Numbered from the stretch's first letter, positions 1 through 7,845 are shown. The stretch: DNA of 64,000 nucleotides from Lysinibacillus piscis (GCF_026012395.1 NZ_BRZA01000003.1:124001-188000), one strand, 5' to 3'. Notes: generated from the letters alone by a model not told the origin. Numbers and translations: made by a program.

Positions 1-153
1 ACCCATAATTTCACGGTAGTGCTCAAGCGGTGTCACACCTTGCCATAAGCTTTTTTTGCGTAAAACATCAAATGTCGCCTCTAACGCTGGCTCCAAAATA
101 AAATTCGTTTGAAATAACGTACCATCCATATCAAAGATAATTGCTTTTTTCAT
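1..153 (-). CDS. HAD-family hydrolase, N-terminal part only
   Basis: Only the first 51 codons are inside the window; the gene runs off the left edge. It opens with the HAD superfamily motif I, DMDGT, at residues 8-12, where the first Asp is the usual nucleophile and the second the acid/base. The following text (LEPALEATFDVLRKK) fits the start of the helical cap seen in phosphoglycolate-phosphatase-like and beta-phosphoglucomutase-like members. The ATG is preceded by AAGGGG at a good distance. The substrate cannot be told from this fragment. HAD membership is firm; anything narrower would be a guess. Confidence 0.8.
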   Translation of the reverse strand, partial: MKKAIIFDMDGTLFQTNFILEPALEATFDVLRKKSLWQGVTPLEHYREIMG

Positions 154-239
154 TTAATTGCCCCTTACTGAGATACTCCCTGCTTCCATATCGACAACAG
201 GATCATCATAGTTAGCCCCTATAGATACAATTTTTACCA

Positions 240-1313
240 CTATTTCTTTTTCTCTTTCTTCATACCCTTTGCAATTTGCTTCCATTTCCGCTGTTCCGCT
301 AGCTTTGCTTGTGCATTCGTTTTTCGCTCGATAAAAGCGAGTTCACGTTGTAGCTTAAAATAACTTTGTAAACGAGCCTGCTCTAATACACCAGTTGTTA
401 TAGCTTGTTGCACCGCACAATGTGGTTCCTTTTGATGTGTACAATCACGGTAACGACATGTAGCAGCTAGCTCCTCAATATCCTGAAAGCTAGCGGATAA
501 GCTGTCACCTTGATCCCATAACTGTAGTTCACGCATACCTGGTGTATCGATTAAACAGCCTCCATTGGGCAAGATCACTAGCTCTCGATGTGTCGTTGTA
601 TGTCGACCTTTTGCATCATCTTCTCGAATCCCTGCTACCTTCATTAATTCTACACCACTTAATGCGTTAGTCAAAGTAGATTTCCCAGCACCTGAAGAAC
701 CTAATAATGCACCTGTGATTCCTTCAGTAAACAATGCTCGAACCTCATCTAAACCTTCTCCAGATAAGGCACTCGTTACCACCAAATCCACACCAAACGC
801 AATTGCTTCCACCTCACGTAGTTTGCTCTCCACATCCTCACATAAGTCAGCCTTGGTTAAGACGATGACAGGCTTTGCTCCTGAATCCCAAGCAGCCACT
901 AAATAACGCTCTAAACGGCGAATATTAAAATCAGCATTTAAACTCATTACTAACAACACTATATCAACGTTCGATGCCACAATTTGCTTTTGTATTTCTT
1001 GCCCTGCTACCTTACGTGAAAAAACAGATTTACGCTGGAATAATTTATGAATAATTGCTCTTTCCTCACCAGGCATTTGCTCTACTAACACCCAATCCCC
1101 TACGGCTGGAAAATCTTCACTGCTCAATGTTGTATAAGAAAAGTGTCCCGCCACTGTCGCCAGCCATTCACCTTCCTCCGCTACTACACGGTAGGAATGT
1201 TTGTGCTCCAATGCTACACGCGCCGGTACACATTTTGCTAATTTTGTATCCTGCTGAAAAGCCTTCATTTGCTCTTCAAAATAAGTTGTAAATCCTAAAG
1301 TTGTTAAATTCAA
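240..1313 (-). CDS. rsgA: Ribosome small subunit-dependent GTPase RsgA
   Basis: A circularly permuted GTPase that acts late in 30S subunit maturation; GTP hydrolysis is stimulated by the ribosome. The order is an N-terminal OB-fold region (about residues 40-105), then G4 (TKAD, about 153), the P-loop GSSGAGKST (about 206), a threonine-rich switch I (HTTTHRE), G3 DTPG (about 256), and a C-terminal zinc knuckle with CRYRDCTHQKEPHC. At 357 aa it is longer than the roughly 300-aa B. subtilis CpgA and has a Lys-rich tail. The start has a strong AGGAGG. It sits alone, behind a leader with a promoter, a small upstream reading frame and a terminator, so expression is probably attenuated. Bacilli often carry a second rsgA in the ribosome/cell-envelope cluster, so this may be a paralogue. 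Confidence 0.93.
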   Translation of the reverse strand: MNLTTLGFTTYFEEQMKAFQQDTKLAKCVPARVALEHKHSYRVVAEEGEWLATVAGHFSYTTLSSEDFPAVGDWVLVEQMPGEERAIIHKLFQRKSVFSRKVAGQEIQKQIVASNVDIVLLVMSLNADFNIRRLERYLVAAWDSGAKPVIVLTKADLCEDVESKLREVEAIAFGVDLVVTSALSGEGLDEVRALFTEGITGALLGSSGAGKSTLTNALSGVELMKVAGIREDDAKGRHTTTHRELVILPNGGCLIDTPGMRELQLWDQGDSLSASFQDIEELAATCRYRDCTHQKEPHCAVQQAITTGVLEQARLQSYFKLQRELAFIERKTNAQAKLAEQRKWKQIAKGMKKEKKK

Positions 1314-1360
1314 ATCGGTTTCCTCCTAAAATATGCATATCAATATCATTTACTAAAACA

Positions 1361-1406
1361 AAATAAAAAAGCTTGTGATAACCGCAATTCGGTCGTCACA
1401 AGCTTT
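1361..1406 (-). terminator. Intrinsic terminator inside the rsgA leader
   Basis: On the minus strand AAGCTTGTGA and TCACAAGCTT (plus 1396-1405 and 1369-1378) form a perfect 10-11 bp stem around a 17-nt loop, followed by TTTTTTATTTT. It lies only about 50 nt upstream of the rsgA start, so it would stop leader transcripts before the gene unless an alternative structure forms. Confidence 0.75.
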
Positions 1407-1558
1407 CACAGGCACATTTAAGAGTACATACAAAAATATCCTCAACAAATAGGAGGTTATTTTGTACATTGTAGGCGTGTGAAATGGAACAAACCGAATT
1501 GCAGTTCGCTAAAAACAGATCTATTCATCATGTCACATCACCTACTTCCGATATAATT
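1368..1558 (-). promoter_or_regulatory. Structured leader RNA (putative attenuator) of rsgA
   Basis: A transcript from the promoter at 1565-1593 would run about 190 nt to the terminator. The loop of the terminator (1380-1393) is complementary over 14 nt, with one G-U pair, to an upstream stretch (1493-1506). A second 7-bp pairing (1404-1410 with 1478-1484) is nested inside. This rod-like fold uses the bases of the terminator stem and loop, so the two folds compete. A small reading frame (1457-1531) runs through both upstream strands, so ribosome position could decide which fold forms. The size resembles 6S RNA, which remains an alternative, but no known 6S or riboswitch consensus was recognised. 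Confidence 0.55.
1457..1531 (-). CDS. Putative 24-aa leader peptide upstream of rsgA
   Basis: Starts with two consecutive ATG codons preceded by a GTAGGTGATG region that could serve as a weak ribosome binding site, and ends with TAA just before a CCTC/GAGG hairpin. Its codons cover the 5' strands of both leader helices. The peptide begins MMNRSVFSEL and ends with LQCTK. No homologue is recognised; it is proposed only from its position within the leader. Confidence 0.35.
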   Translation of the reverse strand: MMNRSVFSELQFGLFHFTRLQCTK

Positions 1559-1564
1559 ATTTTT

Positions 1565-1593
1565 AATATAACGATTTTTACGAAAATTGTCAA
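1565..1593 (-). promoter_or_regulatory. Sigma-A promoter of the rsgA leader
   Basis: On the minus strand a perfect -35 TTGACA (plus 1588-1593) and -10 TATATT (plus 1565-1570) are separated by exactly 17 bp. Transcription would begin near 1558, upstream of the structured leader. Confidence 0.7.
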
Positions 1594-1670
1594 TCCTTAA
1601 TTTATAGACATGTCCTCCCACCTTCACGCATACAATAACTAAGACCATTTTTTGCAAAGGAGATGTAGCT

Positions 1671-2753
1671 GTGCCAAAAATTGTTTCTATCAGTACACAC
1701 CAACTACCTTACAGCGTACAGCAAGAAAATGCAGAGGCGTTGACAAAAGAGCTTTTTCATGCAGAAATGCCGAAATTAGAGCGTTATTTAAAAGTTTTTG
1801 AGAATGGTGGTATTCAGACACGACATTTTTGTGTACCACCTGAATGGCATCGTACAGAACATTCCTTTGAAGAACGTAATAATTTGTATATTCAGCTTGC
1901 CACACAATATGGTGTAAGCGTCATTCAAAACTGTCTACAAAATGAACGATTTTTAACAACAGCTATTGCCACGCAGGATATTGACGCTATGATTTTTATT
2001 AGTAGCACTGGCATTTCAACGCCGAGTATTGATGCACGCATTATGAACGAACTCCCCTTTTCAGATAGGCTAAAGCGCATACCTGTTTGGGGGCTTGGCT
2101 GTGCTGGTGGTGCTGCTGGTATTAGTAGAGCCTATGATTTTTGCCAGGCATATCCTACAGCAAAAGTGCTTGTTGTTTGTGTTGAACTTTGTAGCTTAAC
2201 TTTCCAGCCTAATGATTTTTCAAAAAGTAATATTGTTGGCGCTTCTCTTTTTGCAGATGGTGCAGCTTGTGTACTTGTCTGTGGTGATGAAGTATCTATC
2301 CCTACCTGCAAACCACTCCCTAGTATTTTGGCTACTGGATCGAAATGGATGCCAAATTCTGAGGAGGTTATGGGTTGGCAAGTGAAAAATAATGGGCTTC
2401 ATGTTGTATTTCAAAAAAGCATTCCAAGCATTATTACCACATGGCTAGGTCCATTTGTTGAGCAATTTTTACTAGAACAGCAGCTTCATATGGAGCAAGT
2501 TCAGCATTTCATTGCGCATCCTGGAGGCAAAAAGGTGTTACAAGCCTATGAAGATACACTTTATTTAGCATCACAAAAAAATAACATTTCCCGGGAAATA
2601 TTAAGACAGTATGGTAATATGTCCTCACCAACTGTTTTATATGTTTTAGAACAATTTATGTTACACACAGCACAACAAGAGGACACGGGTCTACTCGTTG
2701 CACTTGGTCCTGGTTTTTGTGCAGAGGCAGTATTATTGAGATGGGGGAGCTAA
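1671..2753 (+). CDS. bpsA: Type III polyketide synthase (BpsA/BcsA-like)
   Basis: A 360-aa chalcone/stilbene-synthase-fold enzyme that condenses fatty-acyl-CoA starters with malonyl-CoA; in B. subtilis BpsA makes alkylpyrones. The catalytic triad is visible: Cys144 in GLGCAGGAAG, His283 in AHPGGKK and Asn316 in YGNMSSPT. Length matches the family. Translation starts at a GTG behind AAAGGAGATG. The next gene begins after a single base and encodes the BpsB-type methyltransferase, reproducing the B. subtilis bpsA-bpsB pair, so the likely products are alkylpyrones and their methyl ethers. The substrate chain length is inferred only from this homology. Confidence 0.92.
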   Translation: MPKIVSISTHQLPYSVQQENAEALTKELFHAEMPKLERYLKVFENGGIQTRHFCVPPEWHRTEHSFEERNNLYIQLATQYGVSVIQNCLQNERFLTTAIATQDIDAMIFISSTGISTPSIDARIMNELPFSDRLKRIPVWGLGCAGGAAGISRAYDFCQAYPTAKVLVVCVELCSLTFQPNDFSKSNIVGASLFADGAACVLVCGDEVSIPTCKPLPSILATGSKWMPNSEEVMGWQVKNNGLHVVFQKSIPSIITTWLGPFVEQFLLEQQLHMEQVQHFIAHPGGKKVLQAYEDTLYLASQKNNISREILRQYGNMSSPTVLYVLEQFMLHTAQQEDTGLLVALGPGFCAEAVLLRWGS

Positions 2754-2754
2754 T

Positions 2755-3297
2755 ATGATCTTTTATGCACTTTTCATTATTGTGATTTTACAACGTTTAA
2801 CCGAAATGTGGGTTGCTAAACGTCATGAGAAATGGATGCTCACACACGGGGCTTATGAGGTGGGAGCTTCTCATTATCCTTACATGATTGCTATTCATAT
2901 TGGCTTTCTTTTAATGTTATTCGTGGAAGTCAAAACGAATCATGTTGGCTTATCCTCATTTTTCTCCATTTTATTGCTCTTATTTATTTTTGTACAAATG
3001 GTGCGGATTTGGTGTATTCGTTCATTAGGTGTCTTTTGGAATACAAAAATCATCATACTTCCTGGTGCAGAAGTAAAACGCACAGGCCCTTACAAATGGC
3101 TACGTCACCCAAATTATGCTGTTGTTTGTTTAGAGTTTCTTTTATTACCTATGATGTTTCAAGCCTATTTTACCGCTTTTTGCTTTACATTACTCAATCT
3201 AACCATACTCTCTGTACGTATTCCTATGGAGGAGCAGGCTTTACGTGAAGCTACAAACTATGAGCATACATTTGAAAAAAAGATTTCGGAATCTTAG
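2755..3297 (+). CDS. bpsB: Isoprenylcysteine carboxyl methyltransferase-family membrane protein (BpsB/YpbQ-like)
   Basis: A 180-aa integral membrane protein with about four or five hydrophobic segments and the ICMT-family signature near residues 115-135 (KRTGPYKWLRHPNYAVV), where the RHPNY motif binds SAM. Such proteins methylate hydroxyl or carboxyl groups of lipophilic substrates. In B. subtilis YpbQ (BpsB) O-methylates the alkylpyrones made by BpsA; the one-base gap to bpsA here supports the same job. Its stop codon lies within a bidirectional terminator shared with the convergent gene. Confidence 0.9.
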   Translation: MIFYALFIIVILQRLTEMWVAKRHEKWMLTHGAYEVGASHYPYMIAIHIGFLLMLFVEVKTNHVGLSSFFSILLLLFIFVQMVRIWCIRSLGVFWNTKIIILPGAEVKRTGPYKWLRHPNYAVVCLEFLLLPMMFQAYFTAFCFTLLNLTILSVRIPMEEQALREATNYEHTFEKKISES

Positions 3298-3312
3298 CCG
3301 AAATCTTTTTTA
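3275..3312. terminator. Bidirectional terminator between bpsB and the coiled-coil gene
   Basis: AAAAAAGATTTCGG (3276-3289) pairs with CCGAAATCTTTTTT (3298-3311), leaving an 8-nt loop. A-rich and T-rich flanks allow termination in both directions. It contains the stop codons of both convergent genes, which overlap by 4 bp. Confidence 0.8.
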
Positions 3313-3902
3313 AGTTCTCTAGTCGTTTGTATTTTATTCGCAAGATGTTTCAACTGTTGATCCATATGCTCTAGTAGCTGTAATTTACGTTGCAATTGCT
3401 CCTCAAATTCAAGTGCTTGTATAAAAATTGCCTGCATTTGCTGCTCCATTTGATGTGGCTCTGTAGATAATAGTTTTTGTTGTGTATCTTGTAACTGCTT
3501 ACAGATATCCTGCATAAATTGATGGAGTGTCGATTCCAACTTCGCAATCGACACATCATAATTTTCCATTCGTAGTGTTGTATTTTCTGTGCGCAAATCC
3601 GTCATTTCTTTTAGTAAACCTTCAATTGAAGCCATTTGCTTTTTTCGCTGTTCTTCCCTCCTTTGAATAGTCTCTCTATAATTTTGAATCTCCTTTTCAT
3701 AGCTCTTTTTTTGCTTTAATAATTCCTTTTGCTGACTCAATAATTCTATATTTTCTCGCTCTAATCGTAAAACAAATGAATAATAATCACTATCCTTCAA
3801 GCGTTTCATATCACTTTTATATTTTGCTAGCTCTGCCCTTAAAAAAATAATCATTTGTTGGAGTTGAGCAGGGTCATTGATGTCCGCTATATCATTCTCC
3901 AT
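3294..3902 (-). CDS. Coiled-coil protein of unknown function
   Basis: A 202-aa protein that is almost wholly predicted coiled coil: heptad-rich stretches of Glu, Gln, Lys and Leu run from about residue 12 to 190, with no membrane segment or signal peptide. The ATG follows GGAGGTGCAAC. It is the last of three overlapping or closely spaced genes (4657 to 3294), with an 11-bp overlap to the 75-aa gene upstream, so the three are translationally coupled. Next to spore-surface-like genes it might be a structural spore or coat-assembly factor, but this rests on neighbourhood only; no family is recognised. Confidence 0.7.
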   Translation of the reverse strand: MENDIADINDPAQLQQMIIFLRAELAKYKSDMKRLKDSDYYSFVLRLERENIELLSQQKELLKQKKSYEKEIQNYRETIQRREEQRKKQMASIEGLLKEMTDLRTENTTLRMENYDVSIAKLESTLHQFMQDICKQLQDTQQKLLSTEPHQMEQQMQAIFIQALEFEEQLQRKLQLLEHMDQQLKHLANKIQTTRELKKDFG

Positions 3903-4119
3903 GTTGCACCTCCTTCAATAACTGGAGGATTTCCTCAAATTGCACTTTACTCTCCACTAAAAGCTGGTCAAGCTCACCTTCATTTGGCGTATATGTGGGC
4001 TTTTCTCCTGTGAGAAGGTGTGCTAACAACAAACGTAAAGTATGTTTCTCCAAATAGACAAAGCTATTGTCCCCTTCTACATATTCGTCTAATAATTTTT
4101 GGATAATAGCATTACGCAT
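3892..4119 (-). CDS. Small acidic protein of unknown function (75 aa)
   Basis: A 75-aa acidic, mainly helical protein without cysteines, signal peptide or membrane segments. The ATG has a strong GGAGGAAAGCC site. It overlaps the downstream coiled-coil gene by 11 bp and the upstream 182-aa gene by 8 bp, so the three should be made together and may act as one complex. No family is recognised. Confidence 0.7.
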   Translation of the reverse strand: MRNAIIQKLLDEYVEGDNSFVYLEKHTLRLLLAHLLTGEKPTYTPNEGELDQLLVESKVQFEEILQLLKEVQHGE

Positions 4120-4657
4120 GGCTTTCCTCCTTCACACCATTCAAATTAATCGGGTTTAATACAGCCACGCCTTCTGGCAATTCATCACAATATGTAACAC
4201 CTGTAATACTTCCTGAATAGGGCAAATCATGCAGCCATTTAATTTGAAATTGAGAAAAAGTAAGTGTTTCACCTACTGCAAGAATAGGCTTTCCAATAGG
4301 TTTCAACCAATATTCTTCATTGTTAGCTGCGTCATTGGTACGCTCCCAACTACTTTGTCCTTTTAAATTTGGTGCAAAGTGCTGATAAACGTATCTACCT
4401 GAAAAAGTGAATGGTGAATTTGGAGGGAGTTTCAAACAAAAATGTGGATTCATAATAGGACGATTCCCGATATTTTGAATATGATAGGAACCTAAACATA
4501 AACTTTCTTGCTCGGCAATGTAGGAAATGTTAAAAGATGTTGTAAAATAGCTGATTAATTGAATATGCTCAGGCATTTGAAGCATTTCAATGAGACGTTT
4601 CATTTCTTGCGTATAAAACTGGATTTGTTCCTTTAGCTGACGAACCTTTACTTCCAT
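4112..4657 (-). CDS. Unknown protein with N-terminal coiled coil and beta-rich domain
   Basis: The first about 30 residues form a short amphipathic coiled coil; the rest is beta-rich with many aromatic and Pro/Asn residues (for example HFCLKLPPNSPFTFSG) and resembles an extracellular or spore-surface beta-sandwich. No signal peptide is present, as is usual for mother-cell-made coat proteins. ATG at 4657 is preferred because AAGGAG lies 10 nt upstream, whereas an upstream in-frame GTG overlaps that site. It heads the coupled three-gene set. Function not recognised. Confidence 0.65.
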   Translation of the reverse strand: MEVKVRQLKEQIQFYTQEMKRLIEMLQMPEHIQLISYFTTSFNISYIAEQESLCLGSYHIQNIGNRPIMNPHFCLKLPPNSPFTFSGRYVYQHFAPNLKGQSSWERTNDAANNEEYWLKPIGKPILAVGETLTFSQFQIKWLHDLPYSGSITGVTYCDELPEGVAVLNPINLNGVKEESHA

Positions 4658-4686
4658 TCTATACACGCTCCTTTACGATATCATGC

Positions 4687-4713
4687 AAAAAAAGAGAGGT
4701 ATATACCCTCTCT
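4687..4713 (-). terminator. Terminator after the Cys-containing spore-like gene
   Basis: On the minus strand AGAGAGG/CCTCTCT forms a 7-bp stem followed by seven T. It separates the 212-aa gene from the three-gene set that follows. Confidence 0.7.
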
Positions 4714-4747
4714 TCATCATATGACCTTTTGCGGTAAACTAGCACCG

Positions 4748-5386
4748 TTATACACCACTTGGGAAAATCACAGGACATTGTTGTGGTCGTACATTTGTTG
4801 GGCATGAGAATGGTAAATCTGCTCGTGGCTCACAGAATGTTGCTAAAAATTCTACTGTTACTGGGAATGTAGATTGAATACTTTGGCAAACCGCTACAGT
4901 AATCGTTAACGCAGAAAATGTAATTGTACCTGCACCCGCTGTTAATGTACCTGTTGTACATACGAAGCAATCCAAATCTGTGTATAAAATTTCTACATCT
5001 GTTCCTTTAGGCGCACATAATGTCACTTGCTCGCAACGTGAAACAGGAATCTCGCTACTTGTGAATACCGTACCATTTGGTAATGTAACAACGATCGTAA
5101 GAATAAAGTTTTTCTGAATGTTCAAATGCTGTAGACAAACTGTTGCACCGTCTATTGCAAATTGACGATTCTCACGATTCATAATAACAATCGGATTCGT
5201 AGTAGCTGGCACTACTCTACATGTCACCATAGCTCCTGTTAAATCTGTTGTAAGAGTAACACCTGGGAATGTAATTGGTCCTGTTGGTGAAATATCAAAT
5301 GACAGTTCTTTCACAATCCAGTCATACACCTTGTCAACATTTATACAAATGAGCTCCTGCGCCTGGGATGGCATACTTTCTTGCAT
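4748..5386 (-). CDS. Cys-containing beta-rich protein, probable spore-surface component
   Basis: A 212-aa protein without signal peptide or membrane helix. It begins with CINVDKVYDWIVKE, a type of motif often seen at the start of small Bacillales spore/outer-layer proteins, continues as Thr/Val-rich beta sequence, and has about ten spaced cysteines, including paired ones near residue 142. The ATG follows GGAGGTG. A sigma-K-like promoter (5425-5451) lies just upstream, consistent with late mother-cell expression. I infer a coat or exosporium role from composition, promoter and the neighbouring BclA-like gene; the family is not firmly identified. Confidence 0.65.
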   Translation of the reverse strand: MQESMPSQAQELICINVDKVYDWIVKELSFDISPTGPITFPGVTLTTDLTGAMVTCRVVPATTNPIVIMNRENRQFAIDGATVCLQHLNIQKNFILTIVVTLPNGTVFTSSEIPVSRCEQVTLCAPKGTDVEILYTDLDCFVCTTGTLTAGAGTITFSALTITVAVCQSIQSTFPVTVEFLATFCEPRADLPFSCPTNVRPQQCPVIFPSGV

Positions 5387-5424
5387 CCGTTTGACACCTC
5401 CATAAGTTTTTTATCTTTCGTTTG

Positions 5425-5451
5425 TAGCATATGTATTTTTGTCAACGTTGT
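5425..5451 (-). promoter_or_regulatory. Sigma-K-like promoter
   Basis: On the minus strand a -35 ACA and a -10 CATATGCTA are separated by 15 bp, matching the late mother-cell consensus (AC at -35, CATAnnnTA at -10). It faces the 212-aa spore-like gene. The consensus is short, so chance matches occur. Confidence 0.4.
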
Positions 5452-5556
5452 ATGGGCGGAATCGATATATGCTGAAATGTTTTCTGAATCCGTATATTAG
5501 GAACAGAAAGGAGCCTTTTTTAATAAAATAGTATAGAAGGAAAGGAGTGAAACTAA

Positions 5557-6264
5557 ATGGATTCATCGCATACAATTGAAAAATTAAAGCAGGAAATTGA
5601 AGACTATCGTGAAACACTCAGCTTATTAAAAATGGGCAATTCTATAGAGGATTATCTTCTTATTAAGAGCAAATTTGATGAACTAAAGCCATTTATTGAA
5701 CACATTCATACATTTACAAAAACAATTGACGATGCACAAGCATTACATATTCAATCGCTGACACAGCAAATTGACGCTTTACAGCAAACTATTAAGCATA
5801 TGGATCAACAAATCACACTTGTGCTAAATAATTTAACGCCATATGTACCTACTCACACTGAAACGAAAACAACAACAACCTCTTCAGCACAACCTTCTTA
5901 TAAAATGCTACAGCATCTAGCAGGGACAGCGTCAAACCGGCAATTTGATTTACACCAAGGTGTGCCGATTATTGATTCTCATCTCAATATGCGTCAAACA
6001 AGTAAACGTTATATACAGTCAACAGCATCCCCCTCGCATATTACCATCCAAGATTATCAACATGATATAGCTGAATCTTCTTCACATACCAATGAACCAA
6101 TATCAATACAAGAATCATCTATTCATCAGGAACTTGTTCCCGATAACCCTTCAAGCGAGCAAGAACTAGTTAACAATATAGAAGAAGAAATTCCTAATGT
6201 ACAGGTGGAAACAAAAAAAGAAAAATCCTCTTTTTTTCTTGATTTATTTAAAAAATGGAATTAA
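5557..6264 (+). CDS. Hypothetical protein with N-terminal coiled coil and low-complexity tail
   Basis: A 235-aa soluble protein. Residues 1-90 are helical coiled coil; residues 100-225 are Ser/Thr/Gln/His-rich and probably disordered; the end is a basic, aromatic segment (SSFFLDLFKKWN) that could contact a membrane or partner. The ATG follows AAAGGAGTGAAACTAA. It is divergent from the 212-aa spore-like gene with about 170 bp between them and is followed by a clear terminator. A role in spore surface assembly is plausible from context, but no family is recognised. Confidence 0.65.
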   Translation: MDSSHTIEKLKQEIEDYRETLSLLKMGNSIEDYLLIKSKFDELKPFIEHIHTFTKTIDDAQALHIQSLTQQIDALQQTIKHMDQQITLVLNNLTPYVPTHTETKTTTTSSAQPSYKMLQHLAGTASNRQFDLHQGVPIIDSHLNMRQTSKRYIQSTASPSHITIQDYQHDIAESSSHTNEPISIQESSIHQELVPDNPSSEQELVNNIEEEIPNVQVETKKEKSSFFLDLFKKWN

Positions 6265-6280
6265 TCATAGAGCAAATAAA

Positions 6281-6321
6281 AAAACATGAAATCAAAGAGC
6301 AATGCCTTGATTTCATGTTTT
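6281..6321 (+). terminator. Terminator
   Basis: AAAACATGAAATCAA pairs with TTGATTTCATGTTTT (15 bp) around an 11-nt loop, followed by further T. It ends the 235-aa gene. Confidence 0.85.
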
Positions 6322-6639
6322 TATTGTTAATTCCTCCAAATAGAAAATTCTCCCTTCTTTAATAGTGCCAATCCATGACACTCCAGCAGTAATTACGTCT
6401 GCATTTTTTTAAGCTTACTCATGTTAGCCTAATTCTGTAACAATAGCTTGTTGTATTGGACACCAACGTTTTTGGTACATAAAACCCTTTGCTGAACTAA
6501 GATAAAACAAATTTTGACTGTGTAATACAGAACTCATATGTTGTAGAAAATCCTGTTTTAATACTTTTTGTCATATAGGATAGTAGCCCTTTCACCCTTC
6601 ACGCATCTGAATAGAATAAAAGGGAAAGGGGGTGAGAAA
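6322..6639. other. Gene-free gap with a possible 37-codon remnant
   Basis: No convincing gene is present. On the minus strand 6424-6537 encodes an open frame of 37 codons (ends in RWCPIQQAIVTELG) without a ribosome binding site, which could be the remains of an older gene. The right end holds the 5' region of the exosporium gene, with GTCATATAGGATA near 6569, only a partial match to a sigma-K -10. Confidence 0.25.
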
Positions 6640-7260
6640 ATGTGTTTAAATAATTCAAGCTGTGGCTGCTCATCTAATGGTAACAATGGATGTAGTTCGC
6701 TTGGACCTTTTGTAGCGATTGATGCTGCGTGTATTACACCACCATCAGTATCTGCTACAGGCTCTATCATCCCATTCGCTTCTGGCCCAGTTCCAGCTGT
6801 ATTAGCAACACTTGCTACTGGATTAGTTGGTACAGTAAGCCTTATTGGTTTCGGTTCAGCAGTTCCAGGTGTATCTCTTGTAGGTACTGATATTGACTTA
6901 TCAGCGGTTGTTGGCACAGAGGCTTTCTCTGTACCACGTAATGGTAATATTACCGCTATTTCTGCAACTTTCAGCGCTACTGTTGCTGCGGCACTTCTTG
7001 GCACAACAACTGTGCATGCACAAGTATACCGTGCACCAGCAGGCAGTAATATTTTCAGCCCAACGACAGCCTCGATTGATTTAGCTCCAGCATTCACAAC
7101 TATTGCTATCGGTTCTACTGCAAGTGCAACAGCCAATGTCGCACCAGTACCAGTAGTGGCAGGTGACCGCTTATTAATGGTATTCTCTATTACAGCAACA
7201 GGTATCACAGTTGCCAATGTGCTTACTGGTAACGCAAGTGCAGGTATTACAATTGCTTAA
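6640..7260 (+). CDS. Exosporium-type protein with BclA/BclB-like C-terminal domain
   Basis: A 206-aa protein. A short Cys/Ser/Asn-rich N terminus (CLNNSSCGCSSNGNNGCSS) is followed by an Ala/Val/Thr/Gly-rich all-beta region typical of the trimerising C-terminal domain of BclA/BclB-family exosporium glycoproteins. The collagen-like GXX repeat of BclA is absent. ATG 6640 is chosen because AAGGGGGTGAG lies just upstream; an upstream extension has no such site. It is followed by a terminator. The domain match is by pattern recognition; surface location is inferred. Confidence 0.75.
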   Translation: MCLNNSSCGCSSNGNNGCSSLGPFVAIDAACITPPSVSATGSIIPFASGPVPAVLATLATGLVGTVSLIGFGSAVPGVSLVGTDIDLSAVVGTEAFSVPRNGNITAISATFSATVAAALLGTTTVHAQVYRAPAGSNIFSPTTASIDLAPAFTTIAIGSTASATANVAPVPVVAGDRLLMVFSITATGITVANVLTGNASAGITIA

Positions 7261-7269
7261 AAAATCAAC

Positions 7270-7296
7270 AGGCGATCTCCTTTATTGGGAAATCGC
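7270..7296 (+). terminator. Terminator of the BclA-like gene
   Basis: GGCGAT and ATCGCC flank imperfect CTCC/GGGA pairs, with TCGTTTTTT following on the plus strand. Confidence 0.65.
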
Positions 7297-7304
7297 CTCG
7301 TTTT

Positions 7305-7817
7305 TTATGTCGCTAATGCATATTGAATATGGGCAAGATGATGCTTACCATGCCATACATACAGAGCCAGTGCTTTTTCCAATGTCATAATGCCTGCATC
7401 AGGGTGATTGAAAGTAGCTTGCCATTGCTCCTCTGTGAAGCTTGTCAGCAGATACACCCAACGCTCATGCAAATACTCAATTAATTTATAAGACGTTGTA
7501 ATGGGCATTTCTGAATCAGGAAGCTTCGCCCATGCAGCCTCATCATAAGGCTTAATAGTTGGCGTATCCTCCGTTAAAGCGAGCTTAAAACGGATATAGC
7601 TATTCATATGACTATCCGCTAAATGATGTACAAGCTGTTTTACTGTCCAGCCACCTTCACGGTACGTTTTCTCTAATGCTTGCTCACTTGCACCGCTAAG
7701 CGTAGATGCTAGCTTGCTAGGAAAAAGTCGAATTTCTTCTATCCATCCGTCCACTTGGTCCTTTCCTACGACTTCTGAAAACTCAAATGGACCAATAGGA
7801 TAACGTGCATCCTTCAT
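7305..7817 (-). CDS. yfiT: YfiT-like DinB-fold bacillithiol S-transferase
   Basis: A 170-aa four-helix-bundle protein of the DinB/YfiT family. Metal-binding histidines appear in VHHLADSH (about 62-69) and in WHGKHHLAH near the C terminus, the pattern of B. subtilis YfiT (BstA), which transfers bacillithiol to electrophiles. The N-terminal YPIGPFEF is also typical. The start at 7817 is preferred to an upstream codon because GGGGG lies 8-12 nt before it. It stands alone. Function as a thiol transferase is from homology; the natural substrate is unknown. Confidence 0.85.
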   Translation of the reverse strand: MKDARYPIGPFEFSEVVGKDQVDGWIEEIRLFPSKLASTLSGASEQALEKTYREGGWTVKQLVHHLADSHMNSYIRFKLALTEDTPTIKPYDEAAWAKLPDSEMPITTSYKLIEYLHERWVYLLTSFTEEQWQATFNHPDAGIMTLEKALALYVWHGKHHLAHIQYALAT

Positions 7818-7845
7818 CAAAAATTCCCCCTTTCTTTTTATCATA

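Noticed and set aside
1361-1558. Assignment of the rsgA leader as 6S RNA
   Set aside because: The length and rod-like fold fit loosely, but the bubble is small, no product-RNA template region is recognised, and a reading frame and terminator placed before rsgA point to cis regulation.
6558-7217. Long open frame on the minus strand opposite the BclA-like gene
   Set aside because: Ala/Val/Thr-rich mirror of the biased plus-strand sequence; no ribosome binding site and the plus-strand gene has a clear start, family pattern and terminator.
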